A stretch of DNA of 10,103 bases from DSUN01 sp035527715 (GTDB taxonomy: Bacteria; Planctomycetota; PUPC01; DSUN01). Below, one piece after another: positions 6,022-10,103 of the stretch (position 1 is the stretch's first letter; each line of letters opens with the position of its first letter). Location: the NCBI GenBank assembly GCA_035527715.1, contig DATKZY010000080.1, positions 1-10,103 on the forward strand, read 5' to 3'. A program made the translations under genes and the position numbers. The notes below the pieces were generated by a model. The model saw nothing but the letters and a program-made list of their open reading frames with translations. It did not search any database and had not been told where the DNA came from.

Positions 6022-8634
6022 TCAGTCGTCGTCGCCGTCGTCTTCCGCCGCGTCGTCCAGGCGCTCGTACTGTTCGTCCACACTGTCGGGCGGCCGCGGC
6101 GGGGCGGGCCTGCCGCGCCTGGCCTCCCACTCCTCCAGGCTCATCACGACCTCGCGGGCTTTGGAGCCCTTGTAGTCGCCCACGATGCCGTCGGTGGCCA
6201 TCATGTCGACCAGCCTGGCGGCCCGGGTGTAGCCGATCTCGAGCTTGCGCTGAAGCAGCGACACGGAGCCGCGCCCGCTGGCCAGGACGATGCGGCAGGC
6301 GTCCTCGTACAGGTCGTCGCTGCTGCTCCCTTCGCCGCCAGTCGCCACGTCGCTCTCCTCGTCGCCGCCTGCGCAGCCATCGAGATTCAGCGTGAAGTCC
6401 GGCTTGGCCTGCCGCTTCACGAAGTCCACGATGCGGTGCAGCTCCTCGTCGCTCATGAACGTGCCCTGCGCGCGGAGGAGGTTCGAGGAGCCGGGCGGGA
6501 GGAACAGGAAGTCGCCCGACCCCAGCAGCTTCTCCGCTCCGTTGCGGTCGAGAATCGTCCTGGAGTCCACCTTCGACGTGACCTGGAACGAGATTCGGGT
6601 GGGCAGGTTGGACTTGATGAGGCCGGTGATGACGTCCACCGAGGGCCTCTGCGTGGCGAGGATGATGTGGAGGCCCACGGCGCGCGACTTTTGGGCCAGG
6701 CGCGTGATCGAGGTCTCGATGTTCTTCGAGGCCAACATCATCATGTCGGCCAACTCGTCCACGATGATCACGATGTAGGGCAGGTGGAAGGGCACGCGCT
6801 CGTAGTCCACGTCCTCGCCCAGGCGGCTGCGGATCTCCTGCTCTCCCAGGCGGTTGTAGGCGGCGATGGAGCGGACGCCGACGGCGGCGAGGATGTCGTA
6901 GCGTTCGTCCATCTTCCTGGTTGCCCAGTCGAGGATCCAGGTCGCGCGCTTCATGTCCGTCACCACGGGCGTGAGCAGGTGCGGGATCTCGGCGAACGAC
7001 GTCAGCTCGACCATCTTCGGGTCAATCAGGATGAGGCGCACGTCGTCGGGATGCTGGGTCATGAGCACGCTGGCGACGACCGAGTTGATGCACACGCTCT
7101 TGCCGGAGTTCGTGGCCCCGGCGATCAGCAGGTGCGGCATCTTCGTGAGGTCGGCGATGATGGGCTTGCCGGAGGCGTCCTTGCCCAGGAACAGCGTTAT
7201 CGCGTGGTCGCGCTTGCGGTAGCCGTCGCTCTCGAACAGCTCGCGCAGCCGCACCAGCTCCTTCTCCATGTTCGGCAGCTCGACGCCGATGGTGGACTTG
7301 CCCGGGATTGGTGCCACGATGCGCACGGCCGGGGCCTTGCACGCGATCGCCAGATCGTCCGAGAGCGACGTCACTTTCGACAGCTTCGTCCCTGCCTCCA
7401 ACGAGAGTTCGTAGCGCGTCACCACGGGACCCTGATCAATGTCCACCACGCGCGCGCCCACGCCGAACTCCTTGAGGGTGCGCTCGAGGATCTCGATCTG
7501 CTGTTGGACCTGTTGGCTCCTGAGACTCTTGTCCAAGCTGCGCGCCTCATCGAGGAGCGTGGCCGGCGGGAGCAGGTAGCTCTCTGCCCTGGGCCGTGCG
7601 CGCCTGGGCGCAGACGCCTCCCCCTCTGCCGGCCCGCCCTCGGAGTCTCCGCTGTCGCCCTTGTCCTCCACCGCCGCCCGGCGGGTGCGACGCCCCGCAG
7701 CACCCTTGGGTTCCGCGGCGCCCTCTGCCGCGGCGGGTTCCTCCACCTCCTCCTCCGCGCCGGCCGCCTCCGTGGGGATCTCATTCTCAATGTCCAGCGG
7801 GCACCCCGTACCCACACTCCCCTCGGCAACGCTCGACGCCTCCCGCCTGTCGGCCTGTGTGATGCTGTTGAGGTAGCCGACAGTCACCGGGCGCCCCGTG
7901 TCAATCGGCTCGACAGCCACCCGGGCCGGCGTCTCCTCGGCCACGGCGCTCTCCGGGCCATCCTCGAGCAGGACCGCCGAGTCAATCTCCTGGAACTCGT
8001 CGCCTGCCCCTTGCGGGGCCTCCGCCGCCTCGCGAGCAACGGCCGCCGCGGCGCGGGCCGCTCTCGCCCGCGGCTTCCGCCGCCTCAGGAGCGGCAGCAG
8101 ATGCTCCTTCCCCGCCTGGCCCAGCCACGTCACCGGCGGCACCAGCAACTCGTCCACCGACAGCATCAGAAGGGCCATCATCGTCAACGCAGCGCCCAGG
8201 AGCCATTGCCCCGTGTGCCCGAAGTACTCGACTGCCACCCGGCTCAGCGCCACCCCGACCGAGCCCCCGTAGCCCGGCATCGAGGCGACCGCCTCTCTCC
8301 CCGTGCCGGCGAACGCGCACGCGCACACCAGCAGCAGCACAGCCCCAAGGGCACGCACGGCGATCTGCCTCAGGCCCCGGCCGAACAGGTTCAGAACCCC
8401 CCATGCAGCCAACAACGCGATCAGAACGTAGGAGCAAACTCCCATGCCCTCGAGGAGGAATGCCCCCAGCCTCGCCCCCAGGAGGCCGCAACCGTTGTGC
8501 GCTGGGGACGATGGCGGCAGGCTGTAGGCCGCCAGGTCGCCCGCACTGAACGTCAGCAGGCTCACCGTGGCGAACACGCACAGCCCAAGGACTACCACAG
8601 ACACGACGACGCGCGCGACAGGAAGGCGTTTCAT
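6022..8634 (-). CDS. ftsK: FtsK/SpoIIIE-family DNA translocase
   Basis: This septum-located ATP-driven DNA pump clears and aligns chromosome termini during division and normally activates XerCD recombination. With start ATG 8634 it has 870 residues. The N-terminus holds about four membrane segments (roughly 8-30, 62-84, 90-112 and 140-170). A low-complexity Ala/Glu/Arg linker follows (about 185-350). The motor shows Walker A GATNSGKS (506-513; Asn where Gly is usual), IDPKMVEL (about 538-545), Walker B IIVDELADMM (about 623-632) and ATQRPSVDVITGLIK (about 661-675). A C-terminal gamma winged helix (about 774-835, GSVSLLQRKLEIGYTRAARL) should read polarity sequences (KOPS/SRS), and an acidic tail ends in GDDD. 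ATG 8634 is chosen because GAGG lies 6 nt upstream; a GTG at 8658 would add eight residues. Architecture and length match canonical FtsK, so it is very probably functional. Neighbours are uppP upstream and plsC downstream. Confidence 0.96.
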   Translation of the reverse strand: MKRLPVARVVVSVVVLGLCVFATVSLLTFSAGDLAAYSLPPSSPAHNGCGLLGARLGAFLLEGMGVCSYVLIALLAAWGVLNLFGRGLRQIAVRALGAVLLLVCACAFAGTGREAVASMPGYGGSVGVALSRVAVEYFGHTGQWLLGAALTMMALLMLSVDELLVPPVTWLGQAGKEHLLPLLRRRKPRARAARAAAAVAREAAEAPQGAGDEFQEIDSAVLLEDGPESAVAEETPARVAVEPIDTGRPVTVGYLNSITQADRREASSVAEGSVGTGCPLDIENEIPTEAAGAEEEVEEPAAAEGAAEPKGAAGRRTRRAAVEDKGDSGDSEGGPAEGEASAPRRARPRAESYLLPPATLLDEARSLDKSLRSQQVQQQIEILERTLKEFGVGARVVDIDQGPVVTRYELSLEAGTKLSKVTSLSDDLAIACKAPAVRIVAPIPGKSTIGVELPNMEKELVRLRELFESDGYRKRDHAITLFLGKDASGKPIIADLTKMPHLLIAGATNSGKSVCINSVVASVLMTQHPDDVRLILIDPKMVELTSFAEIPHLLTPVVTDMKRATWILDWATRKMDERYDILAAVGVRSIAAYNRLGEQEIRSRLGEDVDYERVPFHLPYIVIIVDELADMMMLASKNIETSITRLAQKSRAVGLHIILATQRPSVDVITGLIKSNLPTRISFQVTSKVDSRTILDRNGAEKLLGSGDFLFLPPGSSNLLRAQGTFMSDEELHRIVDFVKRQAKPDFTLNLDGCAGGDEESDVATGGEGSSSDDLYEDACRIVLASGRGSVSLLQRKLEIGYTRAARLVDMMATDGIVGDYKGSKAREVVMSLEEWEARRGRPAPPRPPDSVDEQYERLDDAAEDDGDDD

Positions 8635-8730
8635 GGCTGCCCTCGAACTAGGGACCACGTCTGTACGGGGATTCTACGCACAAGGCGAGGCGCGGGGAGC
8701 ACGCCTCACGGGGAAAGGCCTAACGCAGAT

Positions 8731-8759
8731 ATTCTACCACACCCCGGCGAGCTTTGCAA
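8731..8759 (-). promoter_or_regulatory. Candidate sigma70-type promoter for ftsK
   Basis: On the minus strand, TTGCAA (8759-8754) and TAGAAT (8736-8731) are separated by exactly 17 nt. The -10 box matches 5 of 6 consensus bases and the -35 box 4 of 6. The -10 overlaps the uppP stop codon, so transcription would start near 8724 and leave about 90 nt of leader before ftsK. This would let ftsK be expressed apart from uppP. The match could be chance. Confidence 0.38.
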
Positions 8760-9504
8760 GCAGCACGCTTGCGCCCACCAGGTAGCAGTATATCGTGAAC
8801 CACCACAGGCGCTTACGCCGCACCAGAAGCGTCAGGAGCGACAGCGCCGCCAGGCTCACCACCAGCGACGCGCAGAACCCTGCGGCCAGGGGGCCCAAGC
8901 CAGCGGACCCCAGATCAACGATCTTCCTCAGCTTGAGCGCCGTGGCACCCGCAATCGCGATCAGCCCCAGGAGGAACGCGAACGCCACGGCGGCGCCCCG
9001 CTCCAGCCCGCTGGCCAAGCCGGCGCCCACCGTCATCCCCGAACGCGACACGCCCGGCACCAGGGCGATGGCCTGAGCCACACCCACCCAGAACCCGTCG
9101 GCCACGCTCACCCCGTCGAGCGAGCGACTGTCGCTCGCCAGCCCCTCACTCACCCACAGCACCGTGCCTGTGAACAACAGCCCGATGCCCACCGCCGTGG
9201 GATTCTGGAACAGCCCCTCCAACCGGTCCTTGAACAACAGCCCGATCACCACGGCGGGAAGCGTGCCAACAACCAGCGGAAGAACGAGCCGACGCCGGGT
9301 TGTCAACAGCGAGACGATCTCGCGGCGGAAGAACACCAGGATCGCGACGGCCGAGGCCGCATGCAGGAGCACCTCCATCGTGACCGGCGCTTCCTCGATT
9401 CGGAACAGGGCGCGAGCCAGCACCGAGTGTCCGGAACTGGACACTGGCAGGAACTCGGTGAGGCCCTGAAGGGCGCCGAGCCCGAGGCCCTCCGGGATCG
9501 TCAC
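8734..9504 (-). CDS. uppP: Undecaprenyl-diphosphate phosphatase (UppP/BacA)
   Basis: This integral membrane enzyme hydrolyses undecaprenyl diphosphate to the monophosphate, recycling the lipid carrier for peptidoglycan and surface polysaccharides; the family also gives bacitracin tolerance. From GTG 9504 it has 256 residues, typical for UppP. The (Q/E)xxxE motif is QGLTE (13-17), running into FLPVSSSGH (18-26), and the second motif is PGVSRSG (150-156) with the conserved Arg154. Hydrophobic helices fill the rest, ending in GVW. GTG 9504 is preferred because AGAGGA lies 9 nt upstream, the family begins about a dozen residues before QGLTE, and a strong promoter maps just upstream. The frame continues up to 9693, but that extension crosses the promoter and looks non-coding. 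It is the first gene of the minus-strand block. Lipid-carrier recycling is relevant to polysaccharide synthesis, but the link to the nearby glycosyltransferase is only circumstantial. Confidence 0.95.
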   Translation of the reverse strand: MTIPEGLGLGALQGLTEFLPVSSSGHSVLARALFRIEEAPVTMEVLLHAASAVAILVFFRREIVSLLTTRRRLVLPLVVGTLPAVVIGLLFKDRLEGLFQNPTAVGIGLLFTGTVLWVSEGLASDSRSLDGVSVADGFWVGVAQAIALVPGVSRSGMTVGAGLASGLERGAAVAFAFLLGLIAIAGATALKLRKIVDLGSAGLGPLAAGFCASLVVSLAALSLLTLLVRRKRLWWFTIYCYLVGASVLLAKLAGVW

Positions 9505-9550
9505 AGGCTGGATTCCTCTCGACGGGGAGGCCGCTTGCGGGGATACGTGG

Positions 9551-9578
9551 ATTATAGCACGGCATGGCCAAACGTCAA
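9551..9578 (-). promoter_or_regulatory. Near-consensus sigma70-type promoter for uppP
   Basis: On the minus strand, TTGACG (9578-9573) and a perfect TATAAT (9556-9551) are separated by 16 nt. Transcription would start around 9544, leaving about 40 nt of leader before the GTG at 9504. The surrounding DNA is more AT-rich than the flanking genes. This independently supports the short uppP start. Confidence 0.75.
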
Positions 9579-9684
9579 GCAGAAAATCAACAACTCGTGT
9601 TTGTTCCCGCAGGCCTCCCCAACCCCTCGTGGCGCCGCCCTCGCGCCGCGGGGCGCCGCTGCCCGGGTGAATCCGCAGGCATGC

Positions 9685-9713
9685 TTGACACAATGAAGGC
9701 GGGATGGTAAACT
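9685..9713 (+). promoter_or_regulatory. Sigma70-type promoter for the tRNA-Val gene
   Basis: A perfect TTGACA (9685-9690) is followed by a 17-nt spacer and TAAACT (9708-9713, 4 of 6 consensus bases). The expected start is near 9720, a few bases before the mature tRNA 5' end at 9725, so the 5' leader would be very short. It is divergent from the uppP promoter about 110 bp away. Confidence 0.65.
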
Positions 9714-9724
9714 TGCACGGCCTT

Positions 9725-9800
9725 GGGCGATTAGCTCAGTCGGTAGAGCGCTACACTCACATTGTAGAGGTCACTGGTTCGAGTCCAGTATCGCCCACCA
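9725..9800 (+). tRNA. tRNA-Val (anticodon CAC), CCA encoded
   Basis: The full cloverleaf can be drawn. Acceptor GGGCGAT (9725-9731) pairs with ATCGCCC (9790-9796). The D stem is GCTC/GAGC (9734-9737, 9746-9749). The anticodon stem CTACA/TGTAG (9751-9755, 9763-9767) encloses loop CTCACAT with anticodon CAC at 9758-9760, reading the valine codon GUG. The T stem is ACTGG/CCAGT with loop TTCGAGT (9778-9784). The discriminator is A9797 and CCA is encoded at 9798-9800. All four stems pair perfectly. GUG is a common valine codon in GC-rich genomes, fitting a dedicated CAC isoacceptor. Confidence 0.96.
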
Positions 9801-9835
9801 CCCCCTAGTTCTGGTGAATCCCTCGTTCTTCTGCA

Positions 9836-9933
9836 ATCGTCCTCGTCCTCGTCCGTCGTCCTCGTTCTCGACTCTTCTCTCCTCAAGCCAGGGGAATCGA
9901 GGACGAAGGACGAGGACGAGGGACGAGGACGAT
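9836..9933. repeat. Long imperfect inverted repeat of GGACGA-like units
   Basis: The left arm (9836-9871) is made of TCGTCC/TCGTCG steps and the right arm (9897-9933) of GGACGA steps. The right arm's reverse complement matches the left arm over about 36 bp with a one-base length difference and a few mismatches, around a loop of about 25 nt. Transcribed from the tRNA promoter it would fold into a long hairpin starting 36 nt after the CCA end. The composition recalls dyad-symmetric intergenic repeats that translate as DEDEDE or YEYEYE in planctomycetes and relatives (from memory). No T-tract follows, so it is not a standard terminator. Confidence 0.7.
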
Positions 9934-10043
9934 AGGAGGACCGGCTGATTGCCAGGATTGGGGGCCGTACTCTTCCGCTGGGGTGCGTGTAATCTCCTAC
10001 GGGCCAGGCGTTCGCGTTTTCAGCCTCCGAAGGAGGCGAGGGA
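9934..10043. other. Non-coding stretch before the right-edge ATG
   Basis: Together with the inverted repeat this completes roughly 240 bp after the tRNA without a convincing gene. I see no promoter with good spacing here. GCCTCC-GAA-GGAGGC at about 10023-10037 forms a small 6-bp hairpin that overlaps the Shine-Dalgarno of the possible gene at 10044, so the ribosome site could be sequestered if transcribed. Confidence 0.4.
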
Positions 10044-10103
10044 ATGAAGCCCACGGCGATGCTCGGGGAGCCGTGGGTTGACGACCTCCCGTGGCCCAGC
10101 CCC
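10044..10103 (+). CDS. Possible 5' end of a gene running off the window
   Basis: AAGGAGG at 10030-10036 is a near-perfect Shine-Dalgarno 7 nt before ATG 10044, and the frame stays open for 20 codons to the window edge (MKPTAMLGEPWVDDL...). The visible peptide is too short to recognise and has no signal-peptide character. The same bases carry a perfect hairpin (10050-10077), so this may instead be non-coding repeat DNA with an accidental ribosome-site-like purine run. Confidence 0.22.
   Translation, partial: MKPTAMLGEPWVDDLPWPSP
10050..10077. repeat. Perfect 7-bp hairpin, possible REP or IS200/IS605-type end
   Basis: CCCACGG (10050-10056) pairs with CCGTGGG (10071-10077) around a 14-nt loop, preceded by GGGAATGAAG. 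The arrangement 'GAAG-CCCACGG-loop-CCGTGGG' recalls subterminal hairpins of IS200/IS605 elements and REP sequences. No transposase gene is inside the window, so this is a resemblance only. Confidence 0.3.

Noticed and set aside
8635..8658. GTG start eight codons upstream for ftsK
   Set aside because: ATG 8634 has GAGG 6 nt upstream, which falls inside the proposed extension.
9505..9693. N-terminal extension of uppP by 63 codons
   Set aside because: It crosses a near-consensus promoter and the UppP family starts close to the QGLTE motif; GTG 9504 has a good ribosome site.
5728..9696. 1322-codon open frame on the plus strand opposite plsC, ftsK and uppP
   Set aside because: It is antisense to three clear conserved genes, His/Arg/Gln-rich, and crosses the uppP promoter. 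It has no domain pattern.
9796..9821. Terminator hairpin directly after the tRNA (CACCA...TGGTG)
   Set aside because: The stem is only 5 bp, uses the CCA end of the tRNA and has no T-tract.
9731..10054. 107-codon minus-strand open frame ending in WTRTSDLYNVSVALYRLS
   Set aside because: That C-terminus is simply the antisense translation of the tRNA-Val gene, a well-known annotation artefact, and the middle is the antisense inverted repeat.
1..10103. CRISPR array or defence/toxin-antitoxin cassette
   Set aside because: No evenly spaced direct repeats with unique spacers and no recognisable effector or toxin genes are visible. The repeats seen are short internal or inverted ones.

Overview
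The window is a GC-rich bacterial chromosomal segment with two oppositely oriented gene blocks and a tRNA gene. Three things hint at an uncultured member of the Planctomycetes/PVC group or a neighbouring phylum: dispersed intergenic repeats of the 'FGFRISDFGF / RNPKSEIRNPKSE' type, a large exported mosaic protein with DUF2341-, PA14-, PKD- and DUF1080-like parts, and high GC. That placement is inference; no rRNA or marker phylogeny is available here.

Left block, + strand (2-5263): the 3' part of a processive membrane glycosyltransferase (GT2, cellulose-synthase-like), then a 1084-residue exported multidomain protein, then a 95-residue small protein. The genes are separated by 10 bp and joined by a 4-bp ATGA overlap, so this looks like one operon. 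The exported protein ends in an SGNH/GDSL-hydrolase-like domain whose catalytic Ser, Asn and His positions appear substituted. The pre-core part of its signal peptide is encoded by a dispersed intergenic repeat.

Right block, - strand (9504 down to 5322): uppP (undecaprenyl-diphosphate phosphatase), ftsK/spoIIIE (DNA translocase) and a plsC-like 1-acylglycerol-3-phosphate acyltransferase. These are envelope and division housekeeping genes. uppP has a near-consensus promoter, ftsK has a weaker candidate promoter over the uppP stop codon, and plsC follows ftsK closely. The two blocks converge at 5263/5322 around a short GC-rich hairpin.

Right edge (9685-10103): a strong promoter drives tRNA-Val(CAC) on the + strand, divergent from uppP. 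The last 300 bp contain no convincing complete gene. They hold a long imperfect inverted repeat built of GGACGA-like units and, at the very edge, a strong Shine-Dalgarno plus ATG next to a perfect 7-bp hairpin. That edge is either the start of a cut-off gene or the end of a REP/IS200-IS605-type element.

The strongest leads are the apparent SGNH pseudoenzyme in the glycosyltransferase operon, the repeat-derived signal peptide, and the unassigned small protein translationally coupled to it. I did not find CRISPR arrays, transposase genes or a recognisable defence system.
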